From the NCBI GenBank assembly GCA_020796225.1, contig CM036767.1:18281927-18345926 (forward strand): a stretch of DNA of 64,000 bases, given 5' to 3'. Under the pieces are notes generated by a model. That model worked only from the letters and a program-made list of their open reading frames with translations. It was not told where the DNA came from and searched no databases. The DNA is from Arion vulgaris (taxonomy: Eukaryota; Mollusca; Gastropoda; Stylommatophora; Arionidae). A program made the translations under genes and the position numbers. This document shows positions 34,796 to 44,858 of this stretch, in pieces. How positions within the stretch are numbered: position 1 is the first letter of the stretch; the number at the start of each line of letters is the position of its first letter.

Positions 34796-35330
34796 CTTCT
34801 TCTTTTGTTAGCCCACTGTTACCGGGTTGTTAACCCAGTGTCGTGGTTTTATGTATTTGTCTTGCGCTTCTCTGGTGACTTGTGTGATGGTTTTCTTAGT
34901 CCTGTGGCAGAATTCAACTACGTTATCTACCCATATTTTTCTCGGTCTTCCTCTCGCCTTCCTTCCTGATATTCTGTTGTGGAAAGCTTTATAGGCAGTT
35001 TGGTCTGTTCGCATTCTTACTAAGTGGCCAAACCACTACATTCTTTGTTTCGCTATATAATTTAAGCACGGTCTTGTTTCAACCTTTTCTCTGATGCTGG
35101 CATTCGTTACTCTGTCGATTCTTGTAGTTATTGGTGACTTTGCGGAGACAACGCATTTCGCATGTTGCTATTTTCTGTGTATGTTTCTTATTTATTGTCC
35201 ATGTTTGGCATTGGTAACATAGAGTGGGTATGAAGATGCTGTTGATCAACTGTTGTTTAGCTGTCAGTGAGATGTTTGGATGTCTAAGTAGTGGCGCTAG
35301 TTGGTAGGTTATAAGGGCATTTGCTAGTTG
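34796..35330 (-). mobile_element. R2 LINE 3' part
   Basis: The minus frame 35014-34808 reads MRTDQTAYKAFHNRISGRKA, RGRPRKIWVDNVVEF, TQVTREAQDKYIKPRHW. Upstream (to 35330), in other frames, are CYQCQTW.., CEMRCLRK-like and HPNISLTAKQQLINSIFIPT. It starts with a (GAAGAAG)-type tail at 34797. Broken at about four places. Confidence 0.85.
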
Positions 35331-35409
35331 ATGATAAGTTATTGTTGGTTAGGTTTTGTAGCTAAAGGCTTTCTACGAGATGGTGTAGCTAGCCCAAGCC
35401 GAACTTTAT

Positions 35410-35535
35410 CTTAGTCATCTTTTAGAGAGCGAGCTGGTTGTTTTCTTAGAAATGCTCGTCTATAGAGCTAGGCAATTGGTACCGTAAGAATTAAAGGGTT
35501 GTGGTTCGAATCCTGTGTTTGGTAATTTTTTTTCG
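35410..35535 (+). mobile_element. tRNA-derived SINE-H
   Basis: A-box-like GAGCTAGGCAATTGGTACC, then a perfect B-box GGTTCGAATCC at 35503-35513, then TGTGTTTGGTAA and a T-rich end. The same 3' text (GCGAATCCTGTGTTTG.CAA with a T-rich run) is in the minus-strand copy at 41036-41150. Confidence 0.75.
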
Positions 35536-35545
35536 GAAACCTCTA

Positions 35546-36225
35546 TGAAAAGAAGTTATTCCAAATTAAAATTAATACGTCTAAGTGGTTACCGGGGCCC
35601 AAATTGGGGTGTAAAGAATAGAATCACTGTTACCTGCCATGCATGTCGTAAGAGGCGACTATGGAGGTTGGAAGTGGGGCTATCTACCCCACACCGTAAA
35701 AACACTAGGTGGCTACAGAACGGAGAGCGAACCGAGTAAACGCTGGCTGAAACCGGACACATCGCTGAAGGATAAGCACCAGAGCTCTAAATGGTGCTGA
35801 AGATGTGACGTAAAACACACAAATGCTAAGGCTGCATGAAGCAGATTTCCACATGAATAGAATTTATGGGGAGGTCTGGTACATCGGTCTGGGCGGTGAT
35901 CGCAAAGAGAGAGAGAGAGAGAAATTAAAATTAATAAAACACCGCTTCAATATGCTAAAAAAAAACTTAGAAATTTGCTATTAATTTCTATTGAATCTAC
36001 ATTGGCTGCCACTCTAGACTACACATTCCTAATTAACAAATTTGTTAAAGTTAAAGTTAGAAGGATAAAACTGTAGTAGATTTTTGTAGTTGATAGTTGA
36101 TATCATTATTTTAAAGTAGTTTATATTTTCAAAATAGCAATATTATTCGTACATTTTGGTGTAGTTTTAAAAAAAAGATCACAATCGAAGCTTTTTTAAA
36201 GAAAAATATTTAAAGCATTTCGAAA
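35546..36225 (+). repeat. Interspersed repeat J, copy 1, carrying SINE-F
   Basis: Outside the SINE-F insert, this AT-rich sequence matches 50401-51060 over its whole length: 'gaaaagaagttattccaaat', 'ttctattgaatctacattgg', 'actgtagtaga', 'aagtagtttatattttcaaa' and 'catcacaatcga'. No coding capacity. The two copies have different nested insertions, giving reciprocal empty sites. Confidence 0.9.
35578..35921 (+). mobile_element. SINE-F, (GA)n-tail type, with 15-bp TSD
   Basis: A 344-bp element starting CGTCTAAGTGGTTACCGGGG, with the shared head (GGCCCAAATTGGGGTG, CATGTCGTAAGAGGCGAC). Its body has GAGCGAACCGAGTAAACGC and CATCGGTCTGGGCGGTGATC, and the tail is (GA)n. The 15-bp TSD aaattaaaattaata is at 35563-35577 and 35922-35936. 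The uninterrupted site is visible at 50417-50433. The last 55 bp match the 3' end of N5 at 15748-15795. Confidence 0.95.
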
Positions 36226-36232
36226 ATTTCTT

Positions 36233-36266
36233 GGGTGGGGTGTGGGGTGCGAGTGGGGAGGGGTGG
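36233..36266 (+). other. G-quadruplex-capable tract
   Basis: Five G-runs of three or four (GGG, GGGG, GGGG, GGGG, GGGG) separated by 1 to 8 bases within 34 bp, in otherwise AT-rich DNA. Meets the common G3+N1-7 pattern except for one loop. Confidence 0.7.
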
Positions 36267-36344
36267 AACTTACCTGTCATTGGCTTTTTAAAATAAAACA
36301 GTTTTATGCAAAACTGGTCTTCCATGTCCACATTATTCAACTAA

Positions 36345-36560
36345 CAACGAGTGGGGCGGATTAGCGTAAGGCGTAAGTGTTCACCTTTCGACTCGGAATA
36401 CAAGAGTGTTGTGAGTTCAACTTTTCACACTTGAGGAAAGGAATTAGAACTCCTACCTCCATGTCACTTGGTTCTAGAAATGAGAAGTGACAGGCACTTG
36501 ATACCCTAAGGTCTGAAAATCTACGGGTAATCACATTTTAAGCTGAAAGAAACTGTGCAC
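36345..36560 (+). mobile_element. Probable tRNA-derived SINE
   Basis: GCGGATTAGCGTAAGGCG (A-box-like) and GTGAGTTCAACTTTTC (B-box-like) spaced as in tRNA-SINEs, followed by about 120 bp of body. No second copy in the window and no TSD identified. Confidence 0.5.
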
Positions 36561-36608
36561 ATATGAGACATCGCGGGTGCACATACGTTGATTATATTCA
36601 GTTATCTA

Positions 36609-36860
36609 AAGGGGGTGGGTTAAAGCCGAAAGATTGATTTCATTGCACCGGGTTTTACACCATATGGCTCGGTCCTCGGTGCAGAAATAGCACGTCGCAT
36701 GCCAAGAGTATTGCACAATGCACGAACTCCTTAGTTCCGGCAACAATCCAAGGGGTCTTTGACAAAAATGCCCTCATGAACAGAATGGCGCGATCTGGAT
36801 TTGAACTCATGACCTTCGACTCGCAAGGCAAGAGCTTAACCACTTAGCTACGAGACCCTC
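36609..36860 (-). mobile_element. tRNA-derived SINE-C, complete, with TSD
   Basis: On the minus strand the head reads GTCTCGTAGCTAAGTGGTTA (A-box), TTGCCTTGCGAGTCGAAGG, and ATGAGTTCAAATCC (B-box). A body with 'cgaggaccgagccat' follows. The 11-bp TSD tcagttatcta is at 36598-36608 and 36861-36871. Related fragment at 3480-3582. Confidence 0.88.
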
Positions 36861-37013
36861 TCAGTTATCTATAAACAGAATATCACAGAAAAGCTCTCGT
36901 TCATATCACATCACATGCACAGCCTTATTCTGAATCATTATCACTCATCAACCATGCAACAGCTCTTCCATTCTGAAATCATTATAGCTGTCTCTGGCAT
37001 CATATTTATATTT

Positions 37014-37450
37014 CTTCTTCTTCTTCTTCTTCCAACGTTTTCAGACATCGATTTGTATACTTTTAAAGTAGTTAGTGATCAACCGTAGTCCATGTACATC
37101 TCCTATAGCTTGTCTTGACTGACATCGATTTGTACAGTTTTAGTGTTAGTGGTCATCTTGAGTCCATGTACATCTCTGTCATAGCTTGTCTTGGACTGAC
37201 ATCGATTTGTAAACTTTTAAAGTAGTTAGTGGTCAACCGGAGTCCATGTACATCTCTGTATAGCTTGTCTTGGACTGACATCGATTTGTAAACTTTTAAA
37301 GTAGTTAGTGGTCAACCGGAGTCTATGTACATCTCTGTATAGCTTGTCTTGGACTGGTATGAGGGTTGACCATGTGTTTTCTCTCTGTTCCGTGTATGTT
37401 GGACATTCTTGAGTATGTGTATCTCTGTCATCTTGTTGTGCCACATGCGC
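37014..37450 (-). mobile_element. N5 LINE 3' end with internal 79-bp array
   Basis: The minus frame 37444-37226 reads ECPTYTEQRENTWSTLIPVQ, DKLYRDVHRLRLTTNYFKSL, the C-terminal end of N5 (CP.Y...R...W......DKLYG....L..T..F). The stop region and 3' UTR are then repeated as a tandem array, and the element ends in (TTC)n at 37014-37033, which is (GAA)n in its own sense. Confidence 0.83.
37045..37356 (-). repeat. 79-bp tandem repeat, 4 units, in N5
   Basis: Units start at 37045, 37122, 37199 and 37278 with acatcgatttgta. Each covers the codons for VQDKLYRDVH.. to the 3' end. The last two units differ by one base, the first two by several short indels, so growth was most recent on the right. Confidence 0.92.
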
Positions 37451-37695
37451 ATATGTCAGAAGGGCCTATTTTGTACATGTTAAACAGATGGTACCTCAAC
37501 CTATTGTGCCCTGTTCGCAGACGAAAAATGACAACCTATTCTTCTCTACTTAGTTGGTGGTATGCATCATCCTTTTCATGACCTGGGTGATCTCTCAACC
37601 ATTTGTTCTTGTAGGCCATTTTTATCCGTACTTTTGTTTTATATATTTATCTTTCTACATCTACAGATTTAGAACTGTCATAAGATAACTTATAT

Positions 37696-38690
37696 CAGTG
37701 GTTCTCACATTTTTTTGAAGTGGCACACTTGAAGTCCTACACAAAAATCGTAGGTGCACTATATACAAAAATGTAATAAATAAAATGCAAAAATCAAAGA
37801 AATACAGAGCTATAGTTCGTTCCAAAATTCGTGATCACACTAAGGTTTAATTTGTACGAAATCTATCTGATGGATACAAGTAATTTTTGCATGCAGTCTT
37901 ATATACCTCACGACGTTACGAATCCATGTTTAACTAATTGGTAGGTAGCTAAGTTGATGCAAAAAACGTTTTTTGTTATATAATTTTGTATAAGCACAAC
38001 AAAATGATAATCAAAGTTTAGAACTTACAGTAATACACAAAATGGTGGCGAATGATTGCAAAGGCGTATTCCTATTACATATCATAAAAAGAAAGGTGAC
38101 ATAGTGAACAAATGATACCTTCCACTTCTATAAATGAAAGTAAATGTTGCGTACAACCCAATGACAGTCGGTAGGAAACATTGTGAACTGATTAATTTCA
38201 CGGGATTCCTGATTTTGACGTGCACTGAATTGCATTTGGAACACGGAAATGCTTAGTTATAGACAAACTTGACAATCGTACTGTAAATTTCGACAAGTAT
38301 ACCAGATCAACATCGTGGTAAATTTAGTAATAATATATAATAAAATTCTTACAGAACTAAAGGCTTGGGTGGGTAAAAAAATACTTTTGGAACGCCGTCA
38401 CTGTTACCTATATAAAAATGCAAAAATAACGAATTTCTGTCAAGTGGATGATTTTATATCGGTCGGTAAAGATGATCACGAATTTTGGAAGGAACTATAA
38501 TTGGAAAATACTATTTACCTTTATTCATGATTTAATTTCTGCCTATGAGAAACATGGGTCTAATCTGTCTTGGCGATTTTTACCCCACTGACACCGCGTT
38601 GTCGACCCCTAATCTGGGATTTCCTAAGGCGCACGTAGGAATATCACCGGACACACTGGTGCGTCTGGGCCCATTCTTTGAGAACCACTG
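37696..38690. mobile_element. Non-autonomous hAT element, 995 bp
   Basis: Termini CAGTGGTTCTCACATTTTTT and ...CTTTGAGAACCACTG. Flanking octamers acttatat (37688-37695) and gcctatat (38691-38698) agree at 6 of 8 positions. The interior is AT-rich, with no transposase ORF. Small ORFs inside are not credible. Confidence 0.85.
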
Positions 38691-38699
38691 GCCTATATA

Positions 38700-39220
38700 G
38701 ACACGCCATTTGTTGGATGAACAAGAGCGTTTGTTTAAAAACTGCATGTTTACTTGGATTCTCCGAACGGAGTTAATTCTTATTTTTCATGTTTGTTGGC
38801 CTACGCGCTCTGATATAACCAATAGAAGGTTACACTAGGTTAAAAGGGGCGTGCTTAGGCGTAAAGAGGTTTTAATCCCTATTTAAAAACAAAGACACAT
38901 GATCAAGAGCTTTCTAGAAATGTCTGCAGAAGATATTCCTTATTAATTTCTTATAGGCGGGAAGATTTCATTTTCTGATCTATATCGAAATACCTCTCAA
39001 TGTCAGGATTAGTAAGAGATTGATGTCAGCTGGAGAGCTCTAGATGTTGATTTATATAAATACGAAAATATATCTCTTAGTTACGCAAGTTGTATAACAA
39101 GAATTCTCGTTGTCAAGGGAATCGTTATCTCCATTCATTGTTTATTCTCTGTATGTATTTTTTGAAGCTCTTGAAAAACATAATCGGATCTAAAGAAACA
39201 AATTAGAAACTGTATACGAA
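38700..39220. other. Interval without recognised genes
   Basis: No ORF, array or known family recognised. Confidence 0.5.
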
Positions 39221-39221
39221 A

Positions 39222-39600
39222 CTATCATCATCATCATCATCAAGTAGCTTGTCCTGAGCAGAACTTTGCCACTCCAACAGTTCTCATAGGTCAGATGTCC
39301 TACCTCTGCAGCCATCGTATTCAAACCATCAGTTACATGCTGAATCTATCTTCTTCTTGGTTTTCCTCTTCTATTTCCTAAGATGCCTTCTTCCATGATG
39401 GTCCGAAGTCCTTTTGTGACTTTTTATATGCCCAAAATATCTCAATTTTTCACTTTCTTATTTGTAGCATCAGTCAGTTTTCTTCGATTTTGAGTTCTTT
39501 CTGGATAGATCTATTTGTTCTCTGTCCTTGATTTACGGAGGACTCTTCTGTAACACATGTATTCAAAAGCACACATTTGTTTTCCCACTGCCTTACGAAA
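39222..39600 (-). mobile_element. R1 LINE fragment
   Basis: Begins with (CATCAT)n (the family tail) and reads on the minus strand through the GGKVLLRTSYL, EAEVGHLTY, NMMAAEV-like, RR.W, FGHIKS and KELKIEEN blocks with frameshifts. It ends at 39600 against an R2 copy in the opposite orientation. Confidence 0.82.
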
Positions 39601-40370
39601 CTATACATCAGCATAAGAAAGAAAGTTGGGACATGATCATTCTTGAATTACATTGAGAAAGAATGAAGTTGTTCGGCCACTTAATAAGAATGCAACCAAA
39701 CTCCACTGTATACAGAGTCTTCTGCAATAGAACATCAGAAAAGAAGGGGGTAGGAAGACCACGAAAAAGATGGAAAGATGGCATAGCAGACTCCTGTTAG
39801 AAACAAAAATAAATATGACTAGAGCAACACTAGGCAGACTAGAGCAACATAGAGCTGACTAGAGCCACTTAGAGCAACATTAGACAACATTAGAGCAACA
39901 TTAGAGCAGCACTAGAGCAACATTAGAGCAACATTAGAGCAGCTTTAGAGCACACTTAGAGCAACATTAGAGCAACATTAGAGCAACATTAGAGCAACAT
40001 TAGAGAAACCTAGACAGCACTAGAGCAACATTAGAGCAACATTAGAGCAACATTAGAGCAACATAGAGCAGCACTGGCAACATTAGAGCAACATTAGAGC
40101 AACATTAGAGCAACATTAGAGCAGCACATTAGAGCAGCACATTAGAGCTACATTAGAGCAACATTAGAGCAACATTAGAGCTTAGACAGCACTAGAGGCT
40201 AGAGCAACTAGAGCAACATTAGAGCAGCACTAGAGCAGGCCACCTAGAGCAGCACTAGAGCAGCACCAAGCAGCACTAGAGCAACACCAAGCAGCACTAG
40301 AGCAGCACTAGACAAAAACATAAAAGCACGACACTGTGCAATAACGACAAAAGAAGAAGAAGATATGAAA
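39600..40370 (+). mobile_element. R2 LINE fragment with internal 11-bp array
   Basis: 39610-39800 reads KKVGT, LNYIEK.RMKLFGHLIRMQP, NSTVYRVF, EKKGVGRPRKRWKDGIADSC. After the array, R2 resumes with 'gacaaaaacataaaagcacg' (DKNIKARHC) and ends in GACAAAAGAAGAAGAAG. The uninterrupted form is at 14150-14262 (TQATRAAQDKNRKPRH). Confidence 0.88.
39838..40315 (+). repeat. 11-bp minisatellite (about 42 units) seeded in R2
   Basis: Core unit ttagagcaaca, with 'gcagcactaga' variants that dominate at the right end. The seed is the R2 'agccaccagagcagcgcaag' (ATRAAQ) region, which lies at the same point in the 14-kb copy. The intermediate 'actagagcaacactag' at the left end shows the transition from element to array. 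Confidence 0.93.
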
Positions 40371-40499
40371 CTATTACTTATATAAATAGTCGCTGGAGTT
40401 AAGTGTAAGTACTTAGTCGTTGTTGATACTTTCAAAGTTATAAATAGAACTGTGCGCATGTGATAAATCTATGAGTATAGAGATATTAAATGTTGCTTT

Positions 40500-40880
40500 T
40501 ATCATACGATCATTGGAAACCACAGAGATGTGGTTTTACAGAAGAATGTTGATAATTCCATGGACAGCAAAGAAAACAAACGGGGAGGTTTTAAATCAGG
40601 TCTGCACACAAAGAAACCTTATCAAAAGAATAAGAATCCGACAATCAAGGTTCTTCGGGCATATAATGCGAAGAGAAGGTTTAGAACATTTGGTGACTAC
40701 AGGTAAAATTCAGGAAGGAGAGATCGTGGAAGACAGAGAGAGAAGATGTTGGATGGCCTGACATCATGGTTCGACAAAATATCAACGTCAGAACTGATTA
40801 CATGCACCAAGCAAAGAGAGTTGTGGAGAGACATGATCGCCTACGCCGGCAGGCATGGCACTTGATTGATTATTTTCTAC
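40500..40880 (+). mobile_element. R4 LINE fragment
   Basis: The frame 40471-40761 reads ETTEMWFYRRMLIIPWTAKK, TNGEVLNQVCTQRNLI, RIRIRQSRFFGHIMRREGLE, HLVTTGKIQEG. After a frame change it reads RRCWMA, NVRTDYMHQAKRVVERHDRL and ends ACTTGATTGATTATT. Residues 1-12 are not element-like. The best-preserved R4 in the window. Confidence 0.87.
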
Positions 40881-41035
40881 TGAACCAGTGTAAAGTACTA
40901 CGTGCAAATATATGCGTTCAGTCTCCCACAACAGATGTCGAATGGTATACGTTAGAGGAGAATAATGAGTTTTAAGAACCCAGGGAAGCACTGGAGTCGA
41001 TGAATATCATTAATAAATAGAAAGTCAATAAGTGT

Positions 41036-41150
41036 TAAAGGCTTATAGAAAAAAAAAATTGTCAAACACAGGATTCGCACCACACATCCTTATTTCTTAC
41101 AGCACCCATTGTTTCGCCTACAGACCACAACCAGCTAGCTCTCCAAAAAG
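41036..41150 (-). mobile_element. tRNA-derived SINE-H copy
   Basis: On the minus strand GAGAGCTAGCTGGTTGTGGTC (A-box region), GGTGCGAATCCTGTG (B-box), then TTTGACAA and a T-rich end. Matches 35410-35535. Confidence 0.7.
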
Positions 41151-41375
41151 AAGAGCTTTACTAAGGAGTGTCTTTCATAAACAGCTATGGAATATGTTCG
41201 TCTATGGAACACAGAATAATCAAGTCAGATTCGTCAGAAGTTCTTAACCATTTCATTACCACGTACCAATTCAATTATCTTTTGTTGTAGCGGACTTGTA
41301 AAATATTTGATATGTAAAAATGTTGAAGAATGAATAATTTGTGTTTTTACAATAATGTAAACGTAAATAATAGAC

Positions 41376-42088
41376 CAGTGGTTCCCAAACTTTTGCATTA
41401 CAGCGGGCGTCCTTAATACAGGGTGTTCAACTTAAAAGCAGCCCCAGTGATAAATAGAAATTTGCCAGGTACGCATTGCATCTTGTTTATTTACTATTTA
41501 AACCGGTTCTGACTAGCTTGTCCTACGTCACATTTGTTTATCGCCCCTTCCCGCACTACAATTACACACCTTCACACAACCTTGACCTATCTACGTCATA
41601 ACTGAACCTTCTCATTTCCATACATATATGCCAGATTAGCTCCATTCACAGGCTGCTTTTAAGTTGAACACCTGCTGCCGCTGACCCCAAAGGTTGCTAT
41701 GTATGAAAATAGACATGTATTAATTATGTGTGTGTTACAATAGTAAATAATGTCAGCAATTTAACATTTTAATAAATAATAAAGAAAACATTAGGCCTAT
41801 AATTAGGCTTCAAATGTATTTTTCTGTTTGAAATGTCAAAGATCATAATATTTCTTCGCTAAACAAGTAAAAACAAAGTACTATAGTTTTACAAAATACA
41901 GAAACAGTGACGATAATTACAAAATACAGAAACAGTGATGATAATTACAAAATACAGAAACAGTGACGATAATTTCAATTTTTACTGCAGTCTCCACCCT
42001 TTTTAAATATTTCTTCAAGCGCTTGAGGGGCCCCCTGTGAGTACTTCGCAGACCTCCGGGGTCCGCGTACCCAGTTTGGGAAAAGCTG
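41376..42088. mobile_element. hAT relic with nested MITE and small array
   Basis: Termini CAGTGGTTCCCAAACTTTTG and (reverse) CAGCTTTTCCCAAACTGGG. The flanks (taatagac, gtgtagat) agree at only half the positions, but both hold TAGA, the hAT preference. It holds a mariner-like MITE (41419-41674) and three copies of a 28-bp unit 'acaaaatacagaaacagtga...' at about 41893-41976. No transposase ORF. Confidence 0.7.
41419..41674. mobile_element. mariner-like MITE copy 1, nested in hAT
   Basis: Starts CAGGGTGTTCAACTTAAAAG after TA and ends ...TTTTAAGTTGAACACC, where the last TIR bases have decayed. It matches 54244-54500 along its whole length. Confidence 0.88.
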
Positions 42089-42092
42089 GTGT

Positions 42093-42475
42093 AGATCATC
42101 AAAGACCATTGAATGCAAATGTTACAGAAGAGTACTTAGAATATCATGGATAAAGAAGCGAACAAATGCTTCTGTTCTGCAACAGCTTGATAATTAAAGA
42201 CAGTTGGTTATTAAAGAAAATAAAAAGTAAAATTAAATGTTTCGGACATATTAAATGACATGAGTGCCTAGAGAAGATAATTCGAGAAGGAACTGTGCCT
42301 AGAAGAAAAGCGAGAGGAAGACCAAGATGACGATGGGTGCAGGATGTCACTGACGAGCTGAGAATGATTGCTGCTGACGCCGAACATCTTGTACGGAATA
42401 TAGAGCTTTTCCGCGTTGCTGTCATGGGAGCCAAGTTCAAGAAGGGACAAGCTACTTGATGATGATGATGAAATA
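42093..42475 (+). mobile_element. R1 LINE fragment
   Basis: Reads ECKCYRRVLRISWIKKR, SVLQQLD, ... FGHIK, ECLEKIIREGTVPRRKARGR, then D....M..ADAEHLVRNIEL and GAKFKKGQAT, ending in TTGATGATGATG. It directly follows the hAT relic. Frameshifts near 42190 and 42330. Confidence 0.85.
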
Positions 42476-42554
42476 ATGTTTATTATTGAAAATGTTAACC
42501 TTTTGATAATAACCAACCAAAAAAAAAAAAGCATTAAAATGACCTTTTTCTCCC

Positions 42555-42682
42555 TTTAAATTTGAACAAACTCTACATTACCACCTCACAATAATAACTT
42601 TAAATTTGAACAAACTCTACATTACCACCTCACAATAATAACTTTAAATTTGAACAACTCTACATTACCTCACAATAATAAC
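42555..42682 (+). repeat. 44-bp tandem repeat, 3 units
   Basis: Units start at 42555, 42599 and 42643 with tttaaatttgaac. The third has short deletions. Nothing recognised from 42690 to 43055. Confidence 0.9.
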
Positions 42683-43059
42683 CTTTCATTTTAGTTCCAT
42701 ATTTACACAATCTATGACAATATCATCAGTTTTAAGCAAAGAAAATATTTAAATTAAAAAGTATAATTGATCATAGGATGAGAGCGAGACAGTTCCCACT
42801 AATGTTCACTTTAAGTGACATTTATCGAGTATTTATCATTCTGAATCAGTTTTACCGTTGCTCGACAATCAGTACTCTCTTGTGTCAATTAAAACCCATT
42901 ACTGAATGACATTGTGAAGATTCTACATCAATACATTTTGCTTTTTGAGATATAGAAGATGAAGTCCTCCACCAATATTAAAATTGATGATAAATACAAT
43001 AGAACTGTTAATTTTCTTTAACCAGGGTACTAGTTCTTAATTTTCCTTACAAGACTTGT

Positions 43060-43345
43060 TACATCATGATTATCAAGTAGCTTGTTGTCCCTTCCGGAAC
43101 TTGGCTTCCATGACAGCAGTCCTGAAAAACTCTCTGTTCTGTGCAAGTTGGCTGGCGTCAGTAGCAGTCATTCTCAGATCGTCAATGACATCCTGCACAC
43201 ATCGTCTTCTAGGTCTTCCTCTCGTTCTTCTTTCATGCACTCTTCCTTCCAAGATTATTTTCTCTAAGTACTCATGTAATTTGATGTGTTCGAAATATTT
43301 AATTTTCCTTGTTTTTATGCTTTGTAATAGTCAGCTGTAATATCA
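43060..43345 (-). mobile_element. R1 LINE fragment
   Basis: Starts with 'atcatgattatcaagtagctt' (tail) and reads on the minus strand EDVCRMSLTI, LRMTATDASQLAQNREFF, RTAVMEAKF and ESARKTRGRPRRR-like blocks. It is close to the subfamily at 42093 and 57105 (ADAGQLAQNRE). It ends near 43345. Confidence 0.8.
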
Positions 43346-43459
43346 AGCTGTTGCAGAACAGAACATCATCAGGGAAAATAGCTACATTTGTATTTCTAGT
43401 TTTGTTTATAAGATTTCCAAGAGATTTTGGTGTTTTAAAGATAAACGAGAGCAAAGAAT

Positions 43460-43720
43460 CTTCTCCTTCTTCTTCTTTGCGTTCGTTCTTTACAACCAAT
43501 TTTAATCACTCTTTGTGATATGTTTGATCTTTGTCAAGAACGTGTATACGTTGCACATTGGTTTGGTAGGCCCTCAAACGCATAGACTTCTACACGTTTA
43601 AGACATGTGCACCCGATGTCAGCCAAATCTCCTTACTCGCCTCTTACGACATGCATGGCAGGTAACAGTGGTTCTATTCTTTACACCCCCAAATTTGGGC
43701 CCCGGTAACCACTCAGGCGA
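43460..43720 (-). mobile_element. SINE-F, short (GAA)n-tail type, with TSD
   Basis: Reverse copy of 6404-6656: (TTC)n tail at left, head GTCGTAAGAGGCGAG and GGGGCCCAAATTTGGG at right, ending at CGCCTGAGTGG. The 11-bp TSD gagcaaagaat / gaggaaagaat (one difference) is at 43449-43459 and 43721-43731. Confidence 0.92.
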
Positions 43721-43870
43721 GAGGAAAGAATACTTTTTCACATTAGTATGTCGTTACAGTTGTCAAAGCAACATCAGTTTTTAAAAAAGTCGAAATACAA
43801 TATGGAACTGCCAGTTATATTACATTGAAACTAAATTACGAATTTTCAATTCAAATGTTTTATCAATTCT

Positions 43871-44266
43871 ATAGACATTTAATAAAGCAGTGGAAAAACG
43901 TAAATGTGCTTTTGAATATAAGTGTTACAGAAGAGTCCTTCGTATATCTTGGACAGAGAAGAGAACAAATAGATCTACTCAGAAAGGACTCAAAATTAAA
44001 GAAAACTGGCTGATGCTACAATAACGAAAGAGAAAATTGAGATATTTTGGACATATAAAAGACACAAAGGGCTGGAGAAGACCATCATGGAAGGAGGCAT
44101 ACCGGCAAAGGGAAGAAGAGGAAGACAACGGAGAAGATGGATTCAGGATGTAACTGATGATTTGAACATGGCGGCTGCAGAGGCAGGACATCTGGCCGAT
44201 AAGAGAGAAATTCCGGAGGCCAGTTGGGGTGGCAAAGCTGTGCTCTGGATAAGCTATTTGATAATG
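43871..44266 (+). mobile_element. R1 LINE insertion (396 bp) nested in R3
   Basis: Reads HLIKQWKNVNVLLNISV in one frame and YRRVLRISWTEKRTNRSTQK in another, then FGHIK, EGGIPAKGRRGRQRRRW, DDLNMAAAEAGHLADKREI, KAVLWISYL, ending TTTGATAATG. The 9-bp TSD atcaattct is at 43862-43870 and 44267-44275. Truncated at the RT thumb, like most R1 copies here. Confidence 0.92.
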
Positions 44267-44332
44267 ATCAATTCTAACATATGCCAGCGAGAGTTGGAAA
44301 ATGATTAAAGACATAAAAGCAAGTTGAATGCA

Positions 44333-44858
44333 CTTCTTCTTCTTCTTCTGCGTTCTCATTAGATTGAGATTTCGGATTCTCTAATAAAGCCAGCTTTCTC
44401 CGGCAGATTATCAGCCACGCCATACAGTTTGTCTTGGACGCTGGTGTAAGTGGGCCACCTCTTTCTTCTCAAGTCTGCATACGGAGGGCAGGTCTGTAGG
44501 ATATAATTCCTACGATTTCTGCTTCCCCGTTTGTGCTGACCTCTTCCGCAGTAAGTTTTGGCCACCCTCGTGATGGTTGGTCTGACATTCTCACTGCGTG
44601 GCTAAATCTCCAAGGCAGATTGGCGACCGTAGAATCCGTTATCCCATTCTTCATTGTGAGGGTCGTTGTACCATGTTATACGCCTTACGGCCTGGTACAT
44701 CCGTTTTCTGCAAGCATTTATTTCGGGTTAGCATTCCTAGCGGGCACATGCATCCGATTTTAGCCAAACCTCCTTAGTCGCCTCTTACGACATACATGGC
44801 AGGTAACAGTGGTTCTATTCTTTACACCCCAAATTTGGGCTCGGTAACCACTCGGGCG
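44333..44858 (-). mobile_element. Chimeric SINE: SINE-F head plus N5 3' end, with TSD
   Basis: On the minus strand, from 44858: the head CGCCCGAGTGGTTACCG, CCCAAATTTGGGGTGTAAAG and GTCGTAAGAGGCGACTAAGG. A linker follows, then the frame 44565-44359 with ILQTCPPYADLRRKRWPTYT and SVQDKLYGVADNLPEKAGFI (N5 C-terminus), then (GAA)n. The 11-bp TSD agttgaatgca is at 44322-44332 and 44859-44869. The empty site is visible in the R3 copy at about 46707. The second copy of this chimera is at 49387-49880. Confidence 0.92.
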
